Origin: JACVRN01 sp036389255
GTDB taxonomy: Bacteria; Acidobacteriota; Blastocatellia; Pyrinomonadales; Pyrinomonadaceae
Direction: 5' to 3'
DNA: 64,000 nucleotides
Assembly (NCBI GenBank): GCA_036389255.1
Contig: DASVQI010000003.1
Coordinates: 1 to 64,000, forward strand
The notes under the pieces are model-generated. The model searched no databases, was not told the origin of the DNA, and saw only the letters and a list, made by a program, of their open reading frames with translations. Both the position numbers and the translations under genes were made by a program. Shown here piece by piece: positions 47,551-55,498 of the stretch. Position 1 is the stretch's first letter. Each line of letters starts with the position of its first letter.

Positions 47551-49767
47551 GTGAAAATAGACCGGCGCAAGATTCTCTCAATCGCCTGCCTGACGGTTCT
47601 CATCATCACTCAAACTCTGGCCTACTCGCAAACCGGCGCGGGCGGCGGCGCTCCCTTAGACGGCTTCGCGCCGCGAGAAGCGGCCGAACAAATCAGATGG
47701 GAAGAGCAGTTTCGCGCTGTGCCTCAACCGTCTTCGGCGCGCGAGCACCTGCGCCGCCTGACCGCAGAGCCGCACGTGGCAGGCACGCAGGAAGATTACC
47801 GCACGGCCATTTACGTGCGCGACCGCATGCGCTCCTACGGTCTGAAATCAGAGCTGAAAGAATATCAGGTTTTGCTACAGTATCCGAAGCAGCCTTCCAT
47901 AGTGGAGATGCTTGCGCCGCGCCGCGAGCGGTTGCAGACGGTCGAAACAGTCGTCTCTGAAGACCCTAGCTCTTCGTCGCGCCGCATCATTCCTCTCTTC
48001 AACGGCTATAGCGGCATAGGAGATGTCACAGCGCCGCTCGTCTACGTCAACTACGGTTTGCCGAACGACTACGACGCGCTGAAGAAAATCGGCGTTGACG
48101 TTAAAGGAAAGATTGCCATTGCGCGTTACGGCCAGTCGTTTCGCGGCGTGAAGGCCAAGGTCGCGGAAGAGAACGGCGCGGTCGGGCTCATAATCTATTC
48201 AGACCCTGCGGACGACGGCTACGCGCAGGGCGACATCTTCCCGAAAGGCCCGTGGCGGCCTCCGCAGTCAGCGCAGCGCGGCTCTGTTCAATACCTGTTC
48301 GAGTATCCGGGCGACCCGCTCACGCCGGGCACGCCTTCGATTCCGGGCCAGCCGCGCATCCGTCTGGAAGAGGCTACGAACCTGACGCGCATACCGGTTC
48401 AGCCGATGTCATACGGCGAAGCCAGAAAGCTGCTTGAGGCTCTGCGCGGGCCGCTCCGTCCCAAAGGCTTTCAGGGCGGCCTGCCCTTCGCTTATCACGC
48501 GGGCGGAACCGTTGATGTGCGCGTGCGCCTCAAGACAGACCTCGAATACGTGGAGCGCACAATCTGGAACGTAGTCACCCGCATAGATGGAAGCGAAGAG
48601 CCCGACCGGTGGGTCATCATGGGCAATCACCGCGACGCATGGACGTTCGGAGCCGTTGACCCGAATAGCGGAACCTCCGCCATGCTCGAAGCCGGTCGCG
48701 GATTCGGCCAGCTTCTCAAACAGGGATGGAAGCCGCGCCGCACAATAATACTCTGTAGCTGGGACGGAGAAGAGTATGGCCTGATTGGCTCTACGGAGTG
48801 GGCCGAAGAGAACGCGGACGAGCTTAGAACGAAGGCCGTCGCATACCTGAACATGGATTCGGCCGTGTCGGGCGCAAACTTCGGAGCCGCCAGCGTGCCT
48901 TCTATGTGGAAGCTTATACGCTCGGCCACGCGCGACGTACACGACCCGAAGACGGGCAAGTCCATCTATCAGGCGTGGCAGGAACGCTTGCGCGAGTCCA
49001 CGCCGGAAGCGGAGTTGACAGACCCCGTGACCGGCTCTGACCGTCCCATCGCGGAGGCGCGCATAGCCGCGCTCGGCTCTGGCTCTGACTACACGCCCTT
49101 TCTTCAACATCTAGGCGTGCCCGCCTTGGACATGGGCTTCGGCGGCGACTACGGCGTCTATCATTCGGCCTATGATTCCTTCTACTGGATGTCCAAGTTC
49201 GGTGACCCCACCTTCGCGTATCACGTGGCGGCGGCGCAGTTGTGGGGAACAATCGCCCTGAGGCTGGCTAACGCCTCGGCTCTTCCGTTCGACTATACGG
49301 ACTACGCGGCGCAGATTAGAGACTTTATGACAGAGACGACGCGCACGGCCCAGCGCAGACGCCTTGCCGACTCCTATGACGCGAAAGCTCTGGGCGATGC
49401 CATAAGAGATTTTATAGAAGAGGCCGGGCGTGCGGACAGGAGAAGAAGAGAAGCCGTCACGGAGCTTGAGGCTGCCCGGCCCGAATCGAATGAGGCGCGG
49501 CGAGCAACAGAGCGTTTGAGACGCATCAACGACGCGCTTCTTAACACGGAGCGAGCGCTCACGGACGCGCGCGGCCTCACTGGCCGCCCTTGGTACAAGC
49601 ATCAAATCTACGCGCCCGGTTACTACACTGGCTACGCCGCGCAGCCTTTGCCCGACTTGAGACGCGCTATAGATGACCGCAACGGCACCAACGCGCGCGA
49701 AGCCGCCTCAAGAATCACTGCCGCCATACGCCGCGCGACAGAGGCTCTCGCAAAGGCACGAGATTGA
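47551..49767 (+). CDS. M28 zinc peptidase, glutamate carboxypeptidase II type
   Basis: 738 residues, exported (signal ISIACLTVLIITQTLA). A PA domain (about 125-320) is inserted in the peptidase. Zinc ligands are visible in GNHRDAWTFGAVDPNSGTSAMLE (His, Asp), SWDGEEYGLIGSTEW (Glu-Glu), YLNMDSAVSG (Asp) and YHSAYDS (His). The C-terminal helical part is a transferrin-receptor-like dimerisation domain. It should release C-terminal Glu/Asp or act on small peptides. GTG 47551 with AGGAGA was chosen; the longer frame includes upstream intergenic sequence. Its stop abuts the next gene's stop with zero spacing. Confidence 0.9.
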   Translation: MKIDRRKILSIACLTVLIITQTLAYSQTGAGGGAPLDGFAPREAAEQIRWEEQFRAVPQPSSAREHLRRLTAEPHVAGTQEDYRTAIYVRDRMRSYGLKSELKEYQVLLQYPKQPSIVEMLAPRRERLQTVETVVSEDPSSSSRRIIPLFNGYSGIGDVTAPLVYVNYGLPNDYDALKKIGVDVKGKIAIARYGQSFRGVKAKVAEENGAVGLIIYSDPADDGYAQGDIFPKGPWRPPQSAQRGSVQYLFEYPGDPLTPGTPSIPGQPRIRLEEATNLTRIPVQPMSYGEARKLLEALRGPLRPKGFQGGLPFAYHAGGTVDVRVRLKTDLEYVERTIWNVVTRIDGSEEPDRWVIMGNHRDAWTFGAVDPNSGTSAMLEAGRGFGQLLKQGWKPRRTIILCSWDGEEYGLIGSTEWAEENADELRTKAVAYLNMDSAVSGANFGAASVPSMWKLIRSATRDVHDPKTGKSIYQAWQERLRESTPEAELTDPVTGSDRPIAEARIAALGSGSDYTPFLQHLGVPALDMGFGGDYGVYHSAYDSFYWMSKFGDPTFAYHVAAAQLWGTIALRLANASALPFDYTDYAAQIRDFMTETTRTAQRRRLADSYDAKALGDAIRDFIEEAGRADRRRREAVTELEAARPESNEARRATERLRRINDALLNTERALTDARGLTGRPWYKHQIYAPGYYTGYAAQPLPDLRRAIDDRNGTNAREAASRITAAIRRATEALAKARD

Positions 49768-50343
49768 TTATCTGCTCTTCTCTTTCTTGTTCTTGTCCGG
49801 CTTCTCTACCGGAGGGGGGAGGCGGCTGGCGGCTTCGGTTATCAACTGCATGTTTTCGAGGGCGTCTTCTATAGCGCCCAGTTCTTCGCCGCCGCGTGCT
49901 TGAGCGCGCAGCGTGTTTATCTGCGGGATGAAGGCGTTGACAGCCGCAGCAAGTCTTCTGAGCGCTTTCGGGACTAGAGGATTTTTGGAGTCGCGTGCGG
50001 CAACGTCGTCAATGTTGTTGATGGCTTCGTCTAAAATCTTGGCGAAGTCACCGAGCAGCTCCGCGCGCGTGCCCTTGGGCAAAGGCCCCCACGCCTCCTG
50101 CTCCTTCTGCTCCTTCTTGGTTGAAGCGACTACGGTCGCGCCGTTAATCGCCAGCAGGCGGCGCTCAGCCGCGCGCACGAAAACATCCGTGCGCTTATCA
50201 AGAGCCTGCGCCTCACGCACAAGGTCTGCTTCCTGTTCCGTCAGGTGGTCGCGCTTTGTAATGTTTCGCGCTTCGGCGGGAAGGGAAGCGAAGAGCGCGC
50301 AGATGATGAGCGCAAAGAGCGGTACATAAAATCTTCTGAACAT
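49768..50343 (-). CDS. Exported helical protein of unknown function
   Basis: 191 residues. A signal peptide ends near AEA-R26. The body is alpha-helical and charged (DLVREAQALDKRTDVFVRAAERRLLAI, ELLGDFAKILDEAINNIDDVAARDSKNPLVPKALRRLAAAVNAFIP) and the tail is very basic (KPDKNKKEKSR). I do not recognise a domain. It overlaps the upstream gene by 1 nt (TGATG), so the two exported helical proteins are translated together, downstream of a TPR lipoprotein gene on the same strand. Confidence 0.7.
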   Translation of the reverse strand: MFRRFYVPLFALIICALFASLPAEARNITKRDHLTEQEADLVREAQALDKRTDVFVRAAERRLLAINGATVVASTKKEQKEQEAWGPLPKGTRAELLGDFAKILDEAINNIDDVAARDSKNPLVPKALRRLAAAVNAFIPQINTLRAQARGGEELGAIEDALENMQLITEAASRLPPPVEKPDKNKKEKSR

Positions 50344-50957
50344 CAGGGTTGTTCCTTACTGGAGCTTTGCGGCGTGCCGTTGGTCTTTCCTTCCTCCGGC
50401 GCTTTCTCCTCATCGCCGGGAGTGTTGGTGATGACGGTGTCGCCGTAGAATCCGTTGAGCGCTTCGCCGCGCACGTCCTTTGTGTACTCCGTGATGGACT
50501 TGATGTTGACGGAGTATTCTGCGGGCGTTGACCTTCGCATGCTCTCAAGTCTCATGGCGTGCGAGCGCAGGGCAATCTCAAAGCGCTTGTAGGTGTCGCG
50601 CAGCTTCTTCTGTTCCGTCTGCCTTTTGAGGAAGCGCAGGGCATCTTCGAGCAGCCCCTGATAAATTCCAAGCTCGCGCGCGGCAGACTCGAACTGCTGC
50701 ACAGAGGTCATCTGTTCGGCCTGTACGAGCCTTGCCTCGGCCAGTTCAAGGCTGAGACGCGTTCGCGCCTTCGCGTCACGCGCCGCTTCAAGCTGCGAGC
50801 GCTCCGCTCGCGGCACAAGCCTCAGAGGCGGAGGCGCGGGAAGCGGAGCCCCTGTCGTGACCTGCGCGCTCGCGCTCACGGATACCAACAGAGTCAGCGC
50901 CGCGACCGCGAAAAGCCCCGCGACGGTTTCAAGTGTCTTGGAGAGAGGAGAGTCCAT
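50343..50957 (-). CDS. Exported coiled-coil protein of unknown function
   Basis: 204 residues. A hydrophobic signal (VAGLFAVAALTLLVSVSASA) is followed by a Pro-rich stretch and long charged helices (RSQLEAARDAKARTRLSLELAEARLVQAEQ, ALRFLKRQTEQKKLRDTYKRFEIALRSHAMRLESMRR) likely to form coiled coils. The acidic tail ends SSSKEQP. Function unknown. ATG 50957 was used because the upstream frame lies in a palindrome. It belongs to the unit TPR lipoprotein, this gene, 49768, suggesting a shared envelope role. Confidence 0.68.
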   Translation of the reverse strand: MDSPLSKTLETVAGLFAVAALTLLVSVSASAQVTTGAPLPAPPPLRLVPRAERSQLEAARDAKARTRLSLELAEARLVQAEQMTSVQQFESAARELGIYQGLLEDALRFLKRQTEQKKLRDTYKRFEIALRSHAMRLESMRRSTPAEYSVNIKSITEYTKDVRGEALNGFYGDTVITNTPGDEEKAPEEGKTNGTPQSSSKEQP

Positions 50958-50965
50958 TGAATGCC

Positions 50966-51022
50966 GGTGAATGATGAATGATAAATAGACGGACGAGCTT
51001 TTTCTATTCACCCTTCACTATT
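50966..51022. repeat. Heptad palindrome, GGTGAAT family
   Basis: Left side ggtgaat-gatgaat-gataaat, right side CTATTCACCCTTCACTATT. Pairing is imperfect. Its right edge includes two bases of the stop codon of the TPR gene (51021-51023). Confidence 0.7.
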
Positions 51023-52463
51023 AGCCTTTCTTGCTCTTTACGCCCTCGCCGCGTTTTATCTGATTGCGTAGCGAAGGCAGCCGCAGCTTTACCTTGTCTA
51101 TCTCAAGCTGGTTAGTCTTGGGGTCGGCTTTTTCCAGAAACTTTTCGTAAGCCGAAAGGGCTTGCTCGAACTGGCCCAGTTGGTCGTGCGCCGTCGCTAT
51201 GAAAAAGTATGCGACTGTCGCGTCGGGCCGTGTCCTGACAATCCACTCGTACTCTACTAAAGCATTCTGAAAGAGCTTCAATTCGTAAAGCGCCGTCGCC
51301 AGATTGGCCCTCGCGGCGTAGTTGTCGGGCACGGTCGCCACAACCTGACGCAGCAGTCGCACGGCCTCCTCGTAGCGGCGTGCCCGCACCAGCGCGGCCC
51401 CGTAGCCGGTCGCGTAGTCCGGATTCGTCGGCTGTATCTCAAGCGCGCGCCGGCAATACTCCAGCGCCCGCCCCGGGTCGTCTATACGATAAAGCACGCA
51501 GAGGCGCGCAAGCAATGGTGCGTCACGCGGCTGCTGCTCCAGAAGCTTTTCCAGCTCCGCACGGTCTTTCGTCTCACCCGTAGTCATAAACTGCCTTCGC
51601 AGCTCTACAACTTCCGGAAGACGCTTTTTTGAATCGTCTAGCGCGTCGAGTACCTTAACCGCCTCTTCGCCGCGCCCCGCTCGTCCCAGTATGTGAGCCA
51701 GAAAGAGCGTGCCGTCCAGAGACTGCGGCGAGAGTTGTCTGACGGCCTGCGCGTCCTTGACGGCGCTCTCGAAATCGCCCTCTGCTGCCAGAAGCTCTGC
51801 CCGCTCCATCAGTGCCGCGCCGTTTTTCGGTTCGAGCGAGAGAGCGCTCGTCACGCTCTGCATGGCCTCCTTTTTCTTCCCCAGCGCTCTTTCGACCGAC
51901 GCCCGCGCCACCCACAAAGATGCGGTCTGGTTTTCGCTCGCAGTCGCCCCTGTGAGTTTACTCAGGATGTCTTCGAGTGCAGCCGCAGGAGCCTTGGTGC
52001 GTAGCCGCAGGTCTGCCAGAGCCAGCAGCACTATAGCATTTCCACGGTCAAGCTCAATCGCCCTGCCCAGATACTTCTCGGCCTCCTCAAATCGGTTCTG
52101 CCGCAGATAGAGCGCGCCCAGCGCCGCCTGCGGAAAAGACCAGTCGGCGCGTAATCCGGCAGCGCTTTGAAAAGATTTCTCGGCCTCGGGCAAGCGGTTG
52201 AGGCTCGCCAGCGCGTTGCCTCTCTGAAAGAGGGCTTCGGGGAATTCCGGGCGCACCTTTATCGCCGCATCGTAGAGCGAAAGGGCCTGCTCATAATCGC
52301 CGCGAGCGTGCGCGTCCTGTCCTCGCTTGAAGAGTTGTATGGGGTCTGAAGCGTCATCACCGAAATCATCCGACTGAGCGCGCGTCCGAGCGACACACCC
52401 CAGCACTACCATAAGCGCAATCGCGCAGATGATAAACGTGTGAGAGCGAGAGCGAAAAGACAT
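51021..52463 (-). CDS. TPR-repeat lipoprotein
   Basis: 480 residues. The N-terminus has a lipobox (ALMVVLGC) after a basic, hydrophobic signal. About ten TPR-like units follow to the end (for example ARGDYEQALSLYDAAIKVRPEFPEALFQRGNAL, RFEEAEKYLGRAIELDRGNAIVLLALADL, LFQNALVEYEWIVRTRPDATVAYFFIATAHDQLG). It is a scaffold without a catalytic domain, probably on the periplasmic or outer-membrane face. ATG 52463 gives the lipoprotein signal; GTG 52493 would extend it by ten residues. Two exported helical proteins follow on the same strand. Confidence 0.82.
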   Translation of the reverse strand: MSFRSRSHTFIICAIALMVVLGCVARTRAQSDDFGDDASDPIQLFKRGQDAHARGDYEQALSLYDAAIKVRPEFPEALFQRGNALASLNRLPEAEKSFQSAAGLRADWSFPQAALGALYLRQNRFEEAEKYLGRAIELDRGNAIVLLALADLRLRTKAPAAALEDILSKLTGATASENQTASLWVARASVERALGKKKEAMQSVTSALSLEPKNGAALMERAELLAAEGDFESAVKDAQAVRQLSPQSLDGTLFLAHILGRAGRGEEAVKVLDALDDSKKRLPEVVELRRQFMTTGETKDRAELEKLLEQQPRDAPLLARLCVLYRIDDPGRALEYCRRALEIQPTNPDYATGYGAALVRARRYEEAVRLLRQVVATVPDNYAARANLATALYELKLFQNALVEYEWIVRTRPDATVAYFFIATAHDQLGQFEQALSAYEKFLEKADPKTNQLEIDKVKLRLPSLRNQIKRGEGVKSKKG

Positions 52464-52546
52464 CCTCAGATAAGTCCAGACTGAAATGTTCACGAGAATA
52501 CCATTCTCGGGGAGGATGCAATCTTAGCACGCACAGCTCGCACATG

Positions 52547-52592
52547 AAAAGAAGGCAAACAAGCTCTTCAATTTTGCCTTTCTACTTGCCCT
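52547..52592. repeat. Heptad palindrome, TTTTGCC family (short)
   Basis: Left arm AAGGCAAA, right arm TTTTGCCTTTCTACTTGCC around a 16-nt loop. The sequence is like the element at 40045-40119 but shorter and more decayed. It lies in the gap before larE. Confidence 0.55.
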
Positions 52593-52719
52593 GAGGTTCG
52601 GCATGAGATAACATTCGCGTCGCATTAATTCACAGAAAATTGGTAGCGACAAAGTAGCTTAACCGGCGCGCGTTTACGCCCGTACGCGACAGACCTGTTA
52701 AGGGAAGCGGGAAGAGTTT

Positions 52720-53610
52720 GTGAGCATTGTTTTAGCGGAAGATTTGAGCCCAAGAGATGCGGAAGAAGACGAAAGCCACGTCTCGCCTGAAACCGCTCTG
52801 AAAGAGGAGCGCCTGCGTTCTCTACTTAAGGAGATGGGCTCTGTGCTGGTGGCCTTCTCCGGCGGAGTTGACAGCAGTTACCTTGCCTTAATCGCCACAG
52901 AAGAGCTGAAAGAGCGAGCGCTCTGTGTGACCGGAGTATCAGCGAGCCTTTCAGGGCATCAGCACAAGCAGGTCAGGGAACTCGCCGCCCGGTTCAGGCT
53001 TCATCTGGAAACGATTCAAACCGAGGAGCTGAGCGACCCGCAATACACGAACAACGCCCCCTCACGCTGCTACTTCTGCAAGACGGAGTTATACGACAAG
53101 CTCTGCGACCTTGCGCGAGAGCGCTCTTTCGCGTTCGTCGTAGACGGCTCCACGACGGATGATTTAGGCGATTACCGTCCGGGGCGCACGGCAGCGCGCG
53201 AGCACCTCGTCCGCAGTCCGCTTGTAGAAGCCGGAATCAGCAAGAAAGAACTCAGAGCCTTGAGTCGTCGCGCGGGGCTGCCCACTTGGGACAAGCCCGC
53301 CAGCCCCTGCCTCTCTTCACGTATAGCCTACGGGACGCCCGTGACCATAGAAAGGCTCTCGACCGTCGAGCGAGGCGAAGAGATTATGCGCCGGTTGGGA
53401 TTCAGAGAGTTTCGCGTGCGCCATCACGACGAGCTTGTGCGGCTCGAAGTCGCTCCGTCCGAGCTTGACCTCGCGCTTCGTCGTGAAGTCGTTGACACGC
53501 TCGCCCAAAAATTTCGCGCCCTGGGTTTCAAGTACGTGACGCTAGACCTTCACGGCTTTCGCTCCGGCGCGATGAACGAAATCTTAAAAACAGTGACGGG
53601 TGACAAGTGA
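52720..53610 (+). CDS. larE: ATP-dependent sulfur transferase LarE, three-Cys type
   Basis: 296 residues. A PP-loop (SGGVDSS, 47-53) adenylates the nickel-pincer precursor P2CMN, and sulfur is then transferred in biosynthesis of the NPN cofactor of lactate racemase-type enzymes. Three cysteines are seen: C117 and C120 (RCYFCK) and C197 (SPCLSSR). LarE proteins with three Cys bind a 4Fe-4S cluster and can act without sacrificing the protein; single-Cys LarE is consumed. larB, larC and a racemase gene are absent here. Start GTG 52720. The last residues (TVTGDK) are encoded by a palindromic repeat. Confidence 0.9.
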   Translation: MSIVLAEDLSPRDAEEDESHVSPETALKEERLRSLLKEMGSVLVAFSGGVDSSYLALIATEELKERALCVTGVSASLSGHQHKQVRELAARFRLHLETIQTEELSDPQYTNNAPSRCYFCKTELYDKLCDLARERSFAFVVDGSTTDDLGDYRPGRTAAREHLVRSPLVEAGISKKELRALSRRAGLPTWDKPASPCLSSRIAYGTPVTIERLSTVERGEEIMRRLGFREFRVRHHDELVRLEVAPSELDLALRREVVDTLAQKFRALGFKYVTLDLHGFRSGAMNEILKTVTGDK

Positions 53611-53674
53611 CGGGTGAAGAGCAAGAGAAACACTTGTTCTTATCTCATCACTTGTCACTCGTCACTTGTCACTG
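53591..53674. repeat. Heptad palindrome, GTGACAA family, overlapping larE stop
   Basis: Starts in the larE coding region at CAGTGACGGGTGACAAGTGA, where the last TGA (53608-53610) is the stop codon. The right arm CATCACTTGTCACTCGTCAC, then TTGTCACTG, is its inverse. It ends 6 nt before the Shine-Dalgarno of the dehydrogenase gene, exactly as in the sucD copy. Confidence 0.85.
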
Positions 53675-53690
53675 TTCTTAGGAGATGATT

Positions 53691-54971
53691 ATGCCAAGTG
53701 CAATGGTAGACGACATCAGGGAGATTAAGGAAGACAATCCGTTCGAGTCCATGATGGAGCGCTTTGACCGCGCGGCGCAGAAGCTTGACCTAGACCCAGA
53801 CCTGTACGCCGTCATGAGGGTTCCGAACAGGGAGCTTAAGGTCTACATCCCTGTCAAGATGGATTCGGGGAGGATGGAGGTCTTCGAGGGCTTTCGCGTG
53901 CAGCACAACTTCGCGCGCGGCCCGGCTAAGGGCGGCATACGCTATGCCCCGGATGTCTCGATTGACGAGGTGCGAGCTCTGGCCGCATGGATGACCTGGA
54001 AGTGCGCCGTGGTAAACGTCCCCTTCGGCGGAGCCAAGGGCGGCATCATCTGCGACCCATCACAGATGTCTGTGGGAGAGCTTGAGAGAATGACGCGCCG
54101 CTACGCTGCGGAGCTTCTGGATTTCATTGGGCCGGAGAAGGACGTGCCTGCGCCCGACATGAATACTAACGAGCAGACTATGGCATGGATTATGGATACC
54201 TATTCCATGCACGCGCGCCACACCGTGACAGCCGTCGTCACAGGCAAGCCCATAGACCTTGGCGGCTCTGCCGGGCGGCGCGAAGCCACCGGGCGCGGAA
54301 TCCTGTTTGTCATCAACGAAGCCATCAAGCGTTTCAAGATGACGCCTCCCACGACTCGGGTCGTCGTGCAAGGCTCCGGCAACGTTGGAGGCATAGGCGC
54401 TAGACTCCTGCACGAGGCGGGTTATAAGGTGGTTGCTATCTCGGACATACACGGCGGCATCTACAATCCGAACGGCATAGACATACACGAAGCGCTCGTG
54501 CATCTCCAGACAACCCGCTCGTTTGAGGACTTTCCGGGCGTCGAGCGCGTCTCGAATCAGGCGCTGCTTGAGCTTGAGTGCGACGTGCTGGTGCCTGCGG
54601 CCACGGAGAATCAGATTACCTCGCAAAACGCTCATCGTATTAAATGTAAGGTGCTGGCCGAAGGCGCAAATGGGCCGACGACAGCCGCCGCAGACGAAAT
54701 CCTTCATAATAATGATGTCTTCGTCATTCCGGACATTCTGGCCAATGCGGGCGGCGTGACGGTCTCCTATTTTGAATGGGTGCAGGATCGCATGGGCTAC
54801 TTCTGGCGCGAGGATGTAGTCAACGAGCGGCTTCAGGACAAAATGGTCGCCAGTTTCAACGACCTCTGCCGCTATGCGGATGCACATCAGGTAGATACCA
54901 GAACGGCTGCCTACATGCTCGCCATAGACCGTGTGGCCTATGACACACGCATGCGGGGGATTTACGCGTGA
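53691..54971 (+). CDS. Glutamate dehydrogenase family enzyme
   Basis: 426 residues of the Glu/Leu/Phe/Val dehydrogenase family. The substrate-binding Lys motifs are FRVQHNFARGPAKGGIRYAP and WKCAVVNVPFGGAKGGI, followed by DVPAPDMNTNEQTMAWIMDTYS and the dinucleotide-binding VVVQGSGNVGGIGA. The length and motifs fit hexameric glutamate dehydrogenase linking 2-oxoglutarate and ammonia to glutamate. Start 53691 puts GGAG six nt upstream; an ATG at 53685 would touch the Shine-Dalgarno. A GTGACAA palindrome lies just upstream, as with sucD. Confidence 0.93.
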   Translation: MPSAMVDDIREIKEDNPFESMMERFDRAAQKLDLDPDLYAVMRVPNRELKVYIPVKMDSGRMEVFEGFRVQHNFARGPAKGGIRYAPDVSIDEVRALAAWMTWKCAVVNVPFGGAKGGIICDPSQMSVGELERMTRRYAAELLDFIGPEKDVPAPDMNTNEQTMAWIMDTYSMHARHTVTAVVTGKPIDLGGSAGRREATGRGILFVINEAIKRFKMTPPTTRVVVQGSGNVGGIGARLLHEAGYKVVAISDIHGGIYNPNGIDIHEALVHLQTTRSFEDFPGVERVSNQALLELECDVLVPAATENQITSQNAHRIKCKVLAEGANGPTTAAADEILHNNDVFVIPDILANAGGVTVSYFEWVQDRMGYFWREDVVNERLQDKMVASFNDLCRYADAHQVDTRTAAYMLAIDRVAYDTRMRGIYA

Positions 54972-55498
54972 CGGAAAAAACAGATTTGTTTTTCACGCTA
55001 AGTCGTGAAAAGGTCTTGATTTCCGAGCCAATGTAGAGTATGGTCTGCCGGAAAAAGGTATGCGGGGGCATAGTCTCTGTCATTCTGGAGACGGCTCATC
55101 TGAAACCGACGCCTTTTACATTGACAGCTAAGCTGCTCTATTAGTATAAGCAAAGTAGCTGTAGTAAGTTAAAAGCAAGAAACCAAAAACAGTCGGGAGG
55201 CGCGAAGGTAAGCTTTAAGCAGTATCTAAGCGCCAGTGAGCATGTAGTTTTAGGCTCAGCTCCTCTCGCTGCTCCGCTCCACACTACAAGAGATAACGGG
55301 TCGAGGGCGGTAGCAGTTCTACTTAAACGTTGTACGCTTGTAGTTGGAGCGTCCGCGCCCCGCAAGAGTTCTTTCGGGAAGCGCGCGATGTCTGTGAGGA
55401 ACAGCCAGATGCAAAAAGACATCCGCCCAACCCGTGGCCTTGCCCGCTCGGCCGCACTATCAGCAAATTTTCTATACTCATTTCGCAGGAGGAATGCG
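54972..55498. other. 527-bp gap: weak terminator, promoter, long structured leader
   Basis: A weak hairpin TTTTCACG / CGTGAAAA (54990-54997 with 55004-55011) follows the dehydrogenase gene. A promoter is at 55121-55150. The remaining 350 nt would be the leader of the OmpA-like gene. It contains a long-range stem of about 15 bp (55275-55290 with 55337-55351) enclosing a smaller GTAG/CTAC hairpin near 55310. ORFs through this part lack ribosome binding sites. Confidence 0.5.
55121..55150 (+). promoter_or_regulatory. Promoter of the OmpA-like gene
   Basis: Perfect TTGACA (55121-55126), an 18-nt spacer and TATAAG (55145-55150). It implies a leader of about 340 nt. Confidence 0.5.
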
